A stretch of DNA of 64,000 nucleotides, taken from the NCBI RefSeq assembly GCF_019504385.1, contig NZ_CP080590.1, positions 2,894,001 to 2,958,000 of the forward strand, given 5' to 3'. This document shows, in pieces, positions 17,624-25,490 of this stretch; position 1 is the first letter of the stretch; every line of letters begins with the position of its first letter. This stretch comes from Devosia salina. GTDB taxonomy: Bacteria; Pseudomonadota; Alphaproteobacteria; Rhizobiales; Devosiaceae. A model generated the notes under the pieces. It saw only the letters and a program-made list of their open reading frames with translations, did not search any database and had not been told where the DNA came from. The translations under genes and the position numbers were made by a program.

Positions 17624-18628
17624 ATGGCACCGATCATCTCAGCCGCTGGCGTGGGCAAGACCTTTCGCCAGCTCAAGCGCCAGTCCGGCTTCGGCGGCGC
17701 CATAAAGAGCCTGTTCTCGCGCGACTATACGGAAATCCGCGCCGTCGCCGGCGTTTCCTTTGCCATTGAGCCGGGCGAGGCCGTCGGCTATCTCGGCCCC
17801 AATGGCGCTGGCAAATCGACCATGATCAAGATGATGACCGGCATCCTCACCCCCAGTGCCGGCACGCTCTCGGTCCTGGGCCGTGAACCACATGCCCATC
17901 GCATGACCAATGCCGCCGAGATCGGTGTCGTTTTCGGCCAGCGCAGCCAGCTCTGGTGGGACCTGCCGGTGCGCGACAGCTACGATCTCAATCGCCACAT
18001 CTACGACATCCCCGAGGCCCGCTTCGGCGACAACCTCGCCTATCTCACCACCATGCTGGACATGGCATCCTTTCTCGATCGCCCCGTGCGCCAGCTCAGC
18101 CTCGGCCAGCGCATGCGCGCCGAGATCGCCATGGCGCTGCTGCACGACCCAAAAATCCTGTTTCTCGACGAACCTACGATCGGTCTCGACGTGGTCGCCA
18201 AGGATGCGGTGCGAAAATTTCTCTCCGAGATCAATCGCGACCGCGGCACCACCATCATCCTCACCACTCACGACCTCGTGGACATCGAGGAAATCTGCCC
18301 CCGCCTCATCATGGTCGACGATGGCAAGCTGCTGTTCGACGGCGAGTTGAAACGTCTGCGCGCCAGCCTCGGCTCGCGCCGCCGCCTGACACTGGAATTC
18401 GCCACCGATCCCGGCCCGATCACGCTGACCACCGCCACCCTGGCGGCCGATGACGGCGCGGCCAAACACTTCATCCTGGAGGACGAAGCCGTCTCGCTTA
18501 TCGACGTCCTCAACGAAGTCGGCCGCGGACACGGTCTGCAGGACGTCAAGCTTGAAGAGCCCGACATCGAGGAGGTCATCCGCACCTTCTACCAGAACAA
18601 GCCGAACCTCGCCGGGCCGGCGTCATGA
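17624..18628 (+). CDS. ABC transporter ATP-binding protein (ABC-2 exporter type)
   Basis: Energises the two following permeases. 334 residues with Walker A GPNGAGKST (about 63-71), Q-loop in VVFGQRSQLWWDLP, signature LSLGQRMRAE, Walker B ILFLDEPTIGLD and switch His in TTHDL. The GQRSQLWWDLPVRDSY segment marks the COG4586 subgroup that pairs with COG4587 and COG3694 permeases. A C-terminal extension of about 90 residues is normal for the subgroup. A GGCTAGCTT -10-like box lies just upstream. The stop overlaps the next start by four bases. Confidence 0.93.
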   Translation: MAPIISAAGVGKTFRQLKRQSGFGGAIKSLFSRDYTEIRAVAGVSFAIEPGEAVGYLGPNGAGKSTMIKMMTGILTPSAGTLSVLGREPHAHRMTNAAEIGVVFGQRSQLWWDLPVRDSYDLNRHIYDIPEARFGDNLAYLTTMLDMASFLDRPVRQLSLGQRMRAEIAMALLHDPKILFLDEPTIGLDVVAKDAVRKFLSEINRDRGTTIILTTHDLVDIEEICPRLIMVDDGKLLFDGELKRLRASLGSRRRLTLEFATDPGPITLTTATLAADDGAAKHFILEDEAVSLIDVLNEVGRGHGLQDVKLEEPDIEEVIRTFYQNKPNLAGPAS

Positions 18629-19422
18629 GACTGAGCGCCTATCCCGCCTTCACCGCCACTGCATTCCAGTCCCGGCTGGCCTATCGCAATCAGGTCTGGT
18701 CGGGCGTGTTCGGTGAACTGGTGGCGACCTTCGCCTTCATCGCCGTCTGGACCGCGGCCTTCGCCAGCACCGGCAGTGTCGATGGGGTCACGCTGCCCGA
18801 CATGGTCACCTATGTGCTGATCGCCGGCCCCTTGCTGCATTGGAACACCACACCCTTCATCCGCGATGTCGGCGAGGCCATTCGCACCGGCAATGTCACC
18901 GCTTACCTGCTCAAGCCGCTGCACTATCCCGGATTGCTGCTGTTCAACCAATTGGGCAACAGCGCCTTCGAGCAGCTCACCATCACCCTGCCGGTCCTCG
19001 TCATCGTCGCCCTGACCGTCGGCCTGCTGCCGCCTGCCGGCGCCGCCCATGCGATGCTGTTTCTTCTCTATTGGGCGATCTCCTGGGTCATGCTGTTCCT
19101 GATCGCAACGATCATCGGCCTCTTGGCCTTCTGGGTTCTTACGGCCTTCGCGCTCGACTGGTTCCTGCGCGGCATCATGGCCGTCGCCTCCGGCGCCATC
19201 GTGCCGCTCTGGTTCATGCCGGCGCCACTGGCTGCCGTCCTCGGCAAGCTCCCCTTTGCCTGGGTCAGCTATTATCCCAGCGCGGTCTATCTGGGAAAAC
19301 TCGACCTTCCCGCGGCGCTCCTGCATCTGGGGCTGGGCCTTGTCTGGCTGGTCGTGCTGGGCGGCTTCCTCGCCTGGCTCTGGTCCCGCGCCCGCCATCG
19401 GCTCATCGTGCAGGGAGGCTGA
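18625..19422 (+). CDS. ABC-2 type permease subunit 1
   Basis: 265 residues, six predicted membrane helices, in the COG4587 (ABC2_membrane_6-like) family: RNQVWSGVFGELVATFAFIAVW near the start and the FTPFIRD-like NTTPFIRDVGEAIRTGNVTAYLLKPL segment, which is the cytoplasmic coupling region. Start ATGA overlaps the upstream ATPase stop. Together with the neighbours it should form one heterodimeric exporter; cargo unknown. Confidence 0.88.
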   Translation: MRLSAYPAFTATAFQSRLAYRNQVWSGVFGELVATFAFIAVWTAAFASTGSVDGVTLPDMVTYVLIAGPLLHWNTTPFIRDVGEAIRTGNVTAYLLKPLHYPGLLLFNQLGNSAFEQLTITLPVLVIVALTVGLLPPAGAAHAMLFLLYWAISWVMLFLIATIIGLLAFWVLTAFALDWFLRGIMAVASGAIVPLWFMPAPLAAVLGKLPFAWVSYYPSAVYLGKLDLPAALLHLGLGLVWLVVLGGFLAWLWSRARHRLIVQGG

Positions 19423-19424
19423 AC

Positions 19425-20225
19425 ATGCTCCACTATCTGCGCGTCCTGCCCCATCTCGTCGGCATCCATGTACGCACGCATATGCAGTATCGCGGCGCGC
19501 TCTTCATCGGCTGGGTGGCCCAGGCCATTGGCTATGCCGGCACCTATGCCTCCATTGCCCTGATCATCACCCGCTTCGAAAACCTGGGCGGATGGAACTG
19601 GACCGAGATGGCCCTGCTGCTGGCCTTCCACCTTCTCGCCTATGCCCTGGGCGCCTCGCTCAGTTTCGTGCAGTTCCGCGACATGGAGGAGAAAGTCCGG
19701 CTCGGCACCTTCGACGCCATTCTCGTCAAGCCCATCGGCCCCTGGACCTTCCTCGCCTTTTCCGGCCTCAATATCGAATATGCCGGCCACATAGGCCTCG
19801 CCATTGCGCTCATGACCTGGTCGCTGGGCAGCCTCGGGCTCGACTGGAGCCCCGGCCTCATCGCCTATTTCGCCGCCGCCCTAATCAGCGCCGCCATGCT
19901 CACGGCCGCGCTCATGACCATGATCGGCGCCACCGCCCTTGTCTGGGTCCGCTCGCGGCACCTGTTCGCGATCTTCTTCGGCTTCTGGGAACTGGCGCGC
20001 TATCCGCTCAATATCTTCCCCGTGCCCCTGCAGGTGATGATGATCACCTTCGCACCGCTCGGCTTCCTCGCATTCATCCCCACCGCCGTGGCCCTGGGCA
20101 AGCCCGTGCCCATCCTGGGCGATTGGGCCGGGCCCGCTTCCCTCGCCATCGGACCGCTCTTCGTGCTCGTCGCCATGGCCCATTGGCGCCACTGCCTGCG
20201 CAATTACCAGGGCGCCGGCGGCTAA
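19425..20225 (+). CDS. ABC-2 type permease subunit 2
   Basis: 266 residues with about six membrane helices, COG3694 family (MQYRGALFIGWVAQ; RDMEEKVRLGTFDAILVKPIGPW is the coupling helix equivalent). Start ATG 19425 lies two bases after the previous stop and behind AGGGAGG. The frame is open further upstream inside the previous gene, but that part is out-of-frame translation of permease 1. Confidence 0.88.
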   Translation: MLHYLRVLPHLVGIHVRTHMQYRGALFIGWVAQAIGYAGTYASIALIITRFENLGGWNWTEMALLLAFHLLAYALGASLSFVQFRDMEEKVRLGTFDAILVKPIGPWTFLAFSGLNIEYAGHIGLAIALMTWSLGSLGLDWSPGLIAYFAAALISAAMLTAALMTMIGATALVWVRSRHLFAIFFGFWELARYPLNIFPVPLQVMMITFAPLGFLAFIPTAVALGKPVPILGDWAGPASLAIGPLFVLVAMAHWRHCLRNYQGAGG

Positions 20226-20317
20226 CATTGGCGCACAAGTGATCGGCAAGGTGCCATTGCCCGGCAACTCGCCGCCGCATGGCCCGTTCTCCTTGCACAG
20301 CATCAAGGAGCGCCACC

Positions 20318-20821
20318 ATGACAGACCGCAACAACGAGACCCTCTCGCCCCAGGAGGCGATCGACCGCATCTGGGACCTCGCCGACAAGATCGACATCTG
20401 CATGCTCACCACCTGGGACGGTAGCCAGCAGCGCAGCCGCCCCATGTCGGCCCGCGTCCGCCGCGATGAGCACGCCATCTATTTCCTCACCGACCTGGAA
20501 GGCCACAAGCTGACCGAGATCGAGAATTACCCGCATGTCTCCCTCGCCTGGGCCGACAATGGCGGCCACAAATATGTGGTCATTGCCGGGGAAGCGGAGA
20601 TTTCCGACAACCGCGCCAAAATCGAGGAGCTCTGGAGCAAGTTCGACAAGGCCTGGTGGGACGATGCCAGCGATCCATCCATTCGCCTGCTCAAGGTCGT
20701 TCCCGACGACGGCGAGGTCTGGGATAGCCCCAACATGCTTGTCTCTGCTGCCAAGATGCTCACCGCCGCCGCCACCAGCGCCAAGCCCGACATGGGCGAT
20801 ACCGGCAAGGCGCGGCTCTAA
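20318..20821 (+). CDS. Pyridoxamine 5'-phosphate oxidase-fold general stress protein
   Basis: 167 residues with the split-barrel flavin-binding fold of the COG3871 general stress protein 26 family (MLTTWDGSQQRSRPMSARV; IYFLTDLEGHKLTEIENYPHVSLAWAD). Members bind FMN, FAD or F420-like cofactors; the real activity is unknown. Start ATG 20318 follows AAGGAG with ideal spacing. Confidence 0.88.
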   Translation: MTDRNNETLSPQEAIDRIWDLADKIDICMLTTWDGSQQRSRPMSARVRRDEHAIYFLTDLEGHKLTEIENYPHVSLAWADNGGHKYVVIAGEAEISDNRAKIEELWSKFDKAWWDDASDPSIRLLKVVPDDGEVWDSPNMLVSAAKMLTAAATSAKPDMGDTGKARL

Positions 20822-20834
20822 TTACAACCACCGT

Positions 20835-20912
20835 GCCGTCCTCGGGCCTGACCCGGGGGCCACTCACAACGCAAGGGGTTTGGCAGCAGGCTCTCGGGTC
20901 AAACCCGAGGGC
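20835..20912. repeat. Inverted pair of CCTCGGG/CCCGAGG REP-like units
   Basis: Two hairpin units, CCTCGGGCCTGACCCGGGG (from about 20839) and, inverted, CTCGGGTCAAACCCGAGGG (from about 20892), lie in the gap between the PPOX gene and the aroG leader. A third copy is at 36733-36760 between pth and the GH4 gene. Confidence 0.7.
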
Positions 20913-20960
20913 GGAACCGTGTCAGCCGCCAAACCCAACCACCCCTACCAAAGTGGGGAC

Positions 20961-20988
20961 TCGACAGTCCCCCAATCCTCGGCTAGCT
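20961..20988 (+). promoter_or_regulatory. Promoter of the aroG leader transcript
   Basis: -35 TCGACA (20961-20966), 16-bp spacer, -10 CTAGCT (20983-20988). The expected start of transcription is about 20995-20997, i.e. on the leader-peptide ATG. The -35 box overlaps a perfect dyad, GGGGACT-CGAC-AGTCCCC (20955-20972), which could be an operator. The same GGCTAGCTT sequence precedes the ABC operon at 17590. Confidence 0.55.
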
Positions 20989-20996
20989 TCACGCCC

Positions 20997-21068
20997 ATGA
21001 TCAACGCAGCGACCTTTTATTGGTACTTTAGCTATCCGCTCCCGGCGGAGGCTATTGCGCGCGTGTGA
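20997..21068 (+). CDS. Aromatic-amino-acid leader peptide of the DAHP synthase gene
   Basis: A 23-codon ORF, too short for ordinary gene calling, ends 101 bp before the DAHP synthase start. Codons 7-13 read Phe-Tyr-Trp-Tyr-Phe-Ser-Tyr, six aromatic residues in seven, sensing all three end products of the pathway the downstream enzyme opens. The codons then run into the antiterminator strand, which overlaps the last part of the ORF (21044-21053). No Shine-Dalgarno is present and the predicted transcription start coincides with the ATG, so translation is probably leaderless, as known for rhizobial trpL. A ribosome stalled for lack of charged tRNA-Phe, -Tyr or -Trp would favour readthrough. Confidence 0.8.
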   Translation: MINAATFYWYFSYPLPAEAIARV

Positions 21069-21109
21069 TCTGACCCCAGAAAAGACCACCAAATCGCAAG
21101 CCAGCCGCC
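21044..21109 (+). promoter_or_regulatory. Predicted antiterminator pairing of the aroG attenuator
   Basis: GGCGG (21044-21048) can pair with CCGCC (21105-21109), and GGCT (21050-21053) with AGCC (21099-21102). This uses the 5' arm of the terminator hairpin and so excludes it. The upstream strand lies inside the last codons of the leader peptide, where a translating ribosome would mask it. Confidence 0.6.
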
Positions 21110-21131
21110 CGACTTCCGAGGCGGCTTTTTT
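21103..21131 (+). terminator. Attenuator terminator in front of aroG
   Basis: AGCCGCC (21103-21109), 10-nt loop, GGCGGCT (21120-21126), followed by a run of six T. It lies between the leader peptide stop and the aroG start, 38 bp upstream of the coding sequence, so it must act as an attenuator and not as the end of an upstream operon alone. Confidence 0.85.
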
Positions 21132-21169
21132 GTTGGCCCCTCGCGTCACAAAACCCGAGGACCGACGAA

Positions 21170-22243
21170 ATGCTCAAATCCACCGACGACCTGCGCATCA
21201 CCGAAATAAAGCCGCTGCCCACCCCCATCGAGGTGATGCGCACTCATCCCCGCACCGATGCCGCCACCCGCACCGTCATTGCTGCCCGCCACGACGTCCA
21301 CAATATCCTGGCCGGTCGGGACGATCGCCTCGCCGTCGTTGTCGGCCCCTGCTCCATCCATGACCCCAAGGCGGCGATGGACTATGCCAACCGCCTCGTC
21401 GCCCTGCGCGAAGAACTGGGTGACCGGCTCGAGATCATCATGCGCGTCTATTTCGAAAAGCCCCGCACCACCGTGGGCTGGAAGGGCCTGATCAACGATC
21501 CCGATCTCGATGGCAGCTTCAACATCACCCAGGGTCTGCACACCGCCCGCACCCTGTTGCTCGACATCGCCAATCTGGGCCTGCCTGCGGCCTGCGAGTT
21601 CCTGGACATGACGACCCCGCAATATATCGCCGATCTCGTTTCCTGGGCCGCGATCGGTGCGCGCACCACCGAAAGCCAGATTCACCGCGAGCTGGCATCC
21701 GGCCTCTCCTGCCCGGTCGGCTTCAAGAACGGCACCGATGGCAATGTAAAGATCGCGCTGGACGCCGTGCTCTCGGCGTCCCAGCCGCATCATTTCATGG
21801 CCGTCACCAAGGACGGACGCTCTGCCATTGCCGCCACGACTGGCAACGAGGACTGTCACATCATCCTCCGGGGCGGCAAGACCACGAATTACGATGCCGC
21901 CAGCGTCGAGGCTGCCGCCCAGGCCGCCATCAAGGCCGGCGTGAATCCGGCCATCATGATCGATGCCAGCCACGCCAATTCCTCCAAGAAGCCCGAGCTT
22001 CAGCCGCAGGTGCTCGCCGATATCGGCTCGCAGTTGGCCAATGGCGACAAACGTATCGTCGGCGTCATGGTCGAATCCAATCTCGTGGCCGGCCGTCAGG
22101 ACCTCGTCCTCGGCCAGGAGCTGGTCTATGGCCAGTCCATCACCGATGGCTGCATCGACTGGGACACCACGGTCACTGCCCTCCGCCATCTCGCCGACGC
22201 CGTCGAAAAGCGCCGCGAAGTGAACAAGAAGGCGGTGGCATAG
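21170..22243 (+). CDS. aroG: 3-deoxy-7-phosphoheptulonate (DAHP) synthase, class I
   Basis: Condenses phosphoenolpyruvate and erythrose-4-phosphate, the entry to the shikimate pathway. 357 residues of the AroF/G/H type: GPCSIHDP (PEP site), KPRTTVGWKGLINDPDLDGS, CEFLDMTTPQYIADLVSWAAIGART, MIDASHANSSKK and VESNLVAGRQ are all in place. The N-terminal extension (LRITEIKPLPTP) is the part that binds feedback inhibitors in E. coli homologues. The aroG symbol stands for the class; which of Phe, Tyr or Trp inhibits it cannot be read. Expression is probably controlled by the leader peptide and attenuator directly upstream. Confidence 0.95.
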   Translation: MLKSTDDLRITEIKPLPTPIEVMRTHPRTDAATRTVIAARHDVHNILAGRDDRLAVVVGPCSIHDPKAAMDYANRLVALREELGDRLEIIMRVYFEKPRTTVGWKGLINDPDLDGSFNITQGLHTARTLLLDIANLGLPAACEFLDMTTPQYIADLVSWAAIGARTTESQIHRELASGLSCPVGFKNGTDGNVKIALDAVLSASQPHHFMAVTKDGRSAIAATTGNEDCHIILRGGKTTNYDAASVEAAAQAAIKAGVNPAIMIDASHANSSKKPELQPQVLADIGSQLANGDKRIVGVMVESNLVAGRQDLVLGQELVYGQSITDGCIDWDTTVTALRHLADAVEKRREVNKKAVA

Positions 22244-22522
22244 GCCACCCCACCCTCGGTCCCTCCCCATCAAGGGGAGGGAGGCGCAGGACTGAGGCGC
22301 CAGTGTTCATCGTCTCCCTCCCCCATGTGGGGAGGGAAGTGAGATAGGACTTGGCTCGCGAAGTCCGTTGAATCGAGCAGGGTGGGGGTGCGCAATTTCC
22401 CAACCAATCCCGGCCTCGGACAATCCCTCACCCGTCTCCGGACTCGCGCGCCCCACCCTCTCCCAATTGAGAGATGGAAAGAGGTCCTTGACCCCTCCCC
22501 CGCCGTGCTGTTCTCTCGCGCC
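22244..22522. repeat. Repeat-containing gap upstream of pgsA
   Basis: No gene is seen. Two hairpins of the CCCTCCCC/GGGGAGGG family (about 22260-22282 and 22315-22338) are followed by an AGCAGGGTGGGGGTG stretch (about 22376-22390) related to the units at 2019 and 2597. The promoter of pgsA must lie in or downstream of these repeats. Confidence 0.65.
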
Positions 22523-23089
22523 ATGAACCGGAACCCACTCTTCCTCGTCCCCAATATCATCACTATCGCCCGCATCGCGGCGATCATCCCGATCGCGGCC
22601 CTGGTAATGTCCGGTGCTCCGGCGGCGCGTTCGGTGGCGCTGTTTCTCTATATCGCCGCCGCCGTCAGCGACTGGGTCGATGGCTATCTCGCCCGGGCGT
22701 GGAACCAGTATTCCGATCTCGGGCGCATGCTCGATCCCATCGCTGACAAGATTCTCGTCATCATCCTCATAGCCGTGCTCGCCTGGGACCGCAGCCTGTC
22801 TGCGCTCGACCTGATACCTGCTATCGCCATCCTCTTCCGCGAGACCTTCATTCCGGGCCTGCGCGAATTCCTCGGCAACAAGACCGTGGTGCTGCCCGTC
22901 ACCCGGCTCGCCAAGTGGAAGACCACCATCCAGCTCGTGGCACTGGGCCTCGTCCTCGCCGAAGCCATCGTCCCCGGCCTCGCGCTCGCGTCGGACGTTG
23001 TCCTCTGGATCGCGGGCGCCATCACCCTCTGGACCGGTTGGGCCTATCTCCGCGCCTCCTGGCCGCATCTGTCGGGCATCGGCAAATGA
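22523..23089 (+). CDS. pgsA: CDP-diacylglycerol-glycerol-3-phosphate 3-phosphatidyltransferase
   Basis: Makes phosphatidylglycerol phosphate in the inner membrane. 188 residues with about five membrane helices and the full CDP-alcohol phosphotransferase motif DxxDGxxAR(x8)GxxxDxxxD (SDWVDGYLARAW...LGRMLDPIADK). Start ATG 22523 gives MNRNPLFLVPNIITIARI, as in the family. The stop overlaps moaD by four bases; pgsA-moaD-moaE is a common alphaproteobacterial order. Confidence 0.95.
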   Translation: MNRNPLFLVPNIITIARIAAIIPIAALVMSGAPAARSVALFLYIAAAVSDWVDGYLARAWNQYSDLGRMLDPIADKILVIILIAVLAWDRSLSALDLIPAIAILFRETFIPGLREFLGNKTVVLPVTRLAKWKTTIQLVALGLVLAEAIVPGLALASDVVLWIAGAITLWTGWAYLRASWPHLSGIGK

Positions 23090-23337
23090 AGGTGCTCTAC
23101 TTCGCCTGGCTGCGCGAGCGCCTCAACCGCGCCAGCGACGAGGTCTCACCGCCACCCGAAATCGTCACCCTGGCCGACCTCGTGACCTGGCTCCGCGCCC
23201 GGGACGAAGCGCTGGACCTCGCCATGTCCAACCCGGCTATCTTCAAGCTCTCGCGCGATGCGCGCATCGTCCCCTGGGACACCCCCATCGCGGGCGCCCG
23301 CGAAGTCGCCATCCTGCCGCCCATGACCGGCGGCTGA
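23086..23337 (+). CDS. moaD: Molybdopterin synthase small subunit
   Basis: Ubiquitin-like sulfur carrier of 83 residues ending in the essential Gly-Gly (PPMTGG), which is thiocarboxylated and donates sulfur to precursor Z (cPMP). Starts KVLYFAWLRERLN as in alphaproteobacterial MoaD. Overlaps pgsA by four bases and is followed by moaE with a 1-nt gap, the two subunits of one complex. Confidence 0.96.
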   Translation: MKVLYFAWLRERLNRASDEVSPPPEIVTLADLVTWLRARDEALDLAMSNPAIFKLSRDARIVPWDTPIAGAREVAILPPMTGG

Positions 23338-23338
23338 C

Positions 23339-23785
23339 ATGATCCGCGTCACCACAGACCCCTTCGACCCCGGCACCGAGGCCAATGCCTTCCAGGCCGC
23401 CCATACCGGGGCCGGCGCCATGGTGACTTTTACCGGCATCGTCCGCTCGAAGCCCGAAGACCCGATCACCGCCCTGATCCTCGAATGCTATCCCGAACTG
23501 GCCGAGAATGAGCTTGCGGCCATGACCGACACGGCGAGCGCCCGCTTCGGTCTCATCGATGCCCAGGTCATCCACCGCTATGGACGCCTTGTGCCGGGCG
23601 AAACCATCATGATGGTGGCCACGCTCGCCCCCCACCGCCAGGCTGCTTTCGACGGCGCCCAGTTCCTCATGGACTATCTGAAAACCGGCGCGCCGTTCTG
23701 GAAGCAGGAAGAGACGCCGAACGGATTGCGTTGGGTTGAGGCAAAATCACAAGACGACGCGGCACGGGAGCGGTGGAGCCGGTAA
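23339..23785 (+). CDS. moaE: Molybdopterin synthase catalytic subunit
   Basis: 148 residues; converts cPMP to molybdopterin together with MoaD. Family signatures: GAMVTFTGIVR, the conserved RYGRLVPGETIMMVATLAPHR segment, and the catalytic Lys-containing APFWKQE. Directly follows moaD. Confidence 0.96.
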   Translation: MIRVTTDPFDPGTEANAFQAAHTGAGAMVTFTGIVRSKPEDPITALILECYPELAENELAAMTDTASARFGLIDAQVIHRYGRLVPGETIMMVATLAPHRQAAFDGAQFLMDYLKTGAPFWKQEETPNGLRWVEAKSQDDAARERWSR

Positions 23786-23825
23786 GGCCCCCTCACCCGC
23801 CGGCTTGCGACAAACCCCAACAGAA

Positions 23826-23851
23826 AAGGCCGGGCATCCCTGCCCGGCCTT
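23826..23851. terminator. Terminator between moaE and ilvE
   Basis: AAGGCCGGGCA (23826-23836) pairs perfectly over 11 bp with TGCCCGGCCTT (23841-23851). On the minus strand it is followed by TTTTCTGTT, a good terminator for ilvE; on the plus strand the T-run is poor. Confidence 0.8.
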
Positions 23852-23874
23852 CTCAAACGCAAAACCAGCGAAAC

Positions 23875-24771
23875 TTATTCCGCTGCCGCCGCCTTCTTGG
23901 GCTGCACCGCCGCCGAATAGGCGTCGATCAGCGTGCGGCAGGCGTCGCCCGGGGTGAACTTGTACTCCCCGATCAGCGACACCGGCGTCACCTCGGCCGC
24001 CGTGCCGGTGAGGAAGCATTCGTCAAACTCGCTCAGCTCCTCGGGCATGATGTGCCGCTCGGTGACGGTGAAGCCGTTCTCCTTGGCCAGAGCGATCAGC
24101 GTCTGCCGCGTGATGCCGTTGAGGAAGCAATCCGGCGTCGGCGTCGTGATCTCCTTGCCCTTGACGAAGAACACATTGGCGCCGGTGGCTTCCGCCACAT
24201 AGCCGCGATAATCCAGCATCAGGGCATCGGCAAAGCCATTGGCCATGGCCGCGTCTTTCGAGAGCGTGCAGATCATGTAGAGACCCGCAGCCTTTGCCGA
24301 GGACGGAATGGTCTCGGGGCTCGGACGCTTCCACTTGCTCCATTCGAGGCGAATGCCCTTGAGCTTTTCCTCGACCGAGAAATAGCTCGGCCACACCCAG
24401 GCGGCGATGGCCACATGGATCTTGTTCTTGCGGGCAGGAACGCTGAGCTCCTCCGAACCGCGCCAGGCGACGGGGCGGACATAGGCGTCCACCAGATTGT
24501 TCTTCTCGAGCACCAATTGCTTGGCCGCCTCGATTTCGTCGACCGAATAGGGGAAGGGCTTCATGTCGAGCGTCGCCGCCGAGCGGATCAGCCGCTCGGT
24601 ATGTTCGCGGGACTTGAAGATTTCCCCACCATAGGCGCGCTCGCCCTCGAATACGGAACTGGCATAGTGCAGCCCGTGCGTCAGCACGTGCACCTTCGCG
24701 TCCTTCCAGGGTTTGAGTTCGCCATCAAACCAGATCCAGCCATCGCGCTGGTCCATGGGCAGGCCTGCCAT
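23875..24771 (-). CDS. ilvE: Branched-chain amino acid aminotransferase
   Basis: PLP enzyme (fold class IV) for the last step of Leu, Ile and Val synthesis or the first of their breakdown. 298 residues: HGLHYASSVFEGERAY near the start, the PLP lysine in PSSAKAAGLYM (about residue 160), the phosphate-binding EATGANVFFV segment and TGTAAEVTPV near the C-terminus. The tail PKKAAAAE is a low-complexity extension. The divergent MarR gene begins 137 bp away and may regulate it. Confidence 0.94.
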   Translation of the reverse strand: MAGLPMDQRDGWIWFDGELKPWKDAKVHVLTHGLHYASSVFEGERAYGGEIFKSREHTERLIRSAATLDMKPFPYSVDEIEAAKQLVLEKNNLVDAYVRPVAWRGSEELSVPARKNKIHVAIAAWVWPSYFSVEEKLKGIRLEWSKWKRPSPETIPSSAKAAGLYMICTLSKDAAMANGFADALMLDYRGYVAEATGANVFFVKGKEITTPTPDCFLNGITRQTLIALAKENGFTVTERHIMPEELSEFDECFLTGTAAEVTPVSLIGEYKFTPGDACRTLIDAYSAAVQPKKAAAAE

Positions 24772-24817
24772 TGTTCCTCTCCGAAAATCCGTGCTGGCGC
24801 CGTTCTTGCTGAACCGA

Positions 24818-24888
24818 CCGTTTCGTCAATCATGCCTCAGGGTCATACCCTTGGCAAACCGGAATGGCTTTGGGATAAGACGAAACGG
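24818..24888. promoter_or_regulatory. Spaced inverted repeat in the ilvE-marR divergent region
   Basis: CCGTTTCGTC (24818-24827) and its exact complement GACGAAACGG (24879-24888) are 51 bp apart; additional GGCGCCG/CGGCGCC arms flank them further out. The position between divergent genes suggests paired operator half-sites for the MarR protein or a cruciform; both are inference. Confidence 0.4.
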
Positions 24889-24907
24889 CGGCGCCGATGG
24901 AGGGACC

Positions 24908-25423
24908 ATGCCAGCGGACAAAAAAAATGTCAACATGGCTGACATAAATTCTCTGGCAGGATCGACAAGCCTTCCGCTCGACATCATGGGCCTGTTCTTT
25001 TTCGCCTATCGCGACTTCACCGGCGACGCCGACGCGCTGCTGGAGCGGCAAGGGTTCGGCCGCGCCCATCACCGGGTCCTCTATTTCGTCAATCTGCGTC
25101 CCGGCATGCCGGTGGCGGACCTGCTCGATATTCTCAAGATCACCAAACAGAGCCTGGCCCGGGTGCTGCGCCAGCTCATCGACAATGGCTATATCGAGCA
25201 GCGCACCGGCCATGCCGACCGCCGCCAGCGCCTTTTGCATGCCACCGACAAGGGCCGGCAGTTCTTCGCCCAGCTCTCGGCGACCCAGGCCAGCCGCATC
25301 GACGGGGCCATCGAGGCCATGCCGCCCGAAGCCGCCCGCATCGTCCGCCAGTTCCTGGTCGGCATGGTTGACCCAGCCGATCGGCCGGTGCTGGACCGGC
25401 TCAACCTGACTGCTAAACTCTAA
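24908..25423 (+). CDS. MarR-family transcriptional regulator
   Basis: 171 residues with a full MarR winged helix: RAHHRVLYFVNLRPGMPVADLLDILKITKQSLARVLRQLIDNGYIEQ in successive segments, then the wing TGHADRRQRLLHATDKGRQFF with the conserved D-x-R. Start ATG 24908 follows GGAGGG. It is divergent from ilvE and may respond to a metabolite; ligand unknown. Confidence 0.92.
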   Translation: MPADKKNVNMADINSLAGSTSLPLDIMGLFFFAYRDFTGDADALLERQGFGRAHHRVLYFVNLRPGMPVADLLDILKITKQSLARVLRQLIDNGYIEQRTGHADRRQRLLHATDKGRQFFAQLSATQASRIDGAIEAMPPEAARIVRQFLVGMVDPADRPVLDRLNLTAKL

Positions 25424-25490
25424 CCCGGACACCCGGTGCCCGAACACTGAACGACCATCACCCGAGACCGCAATCTGGGCAGATTGAATC

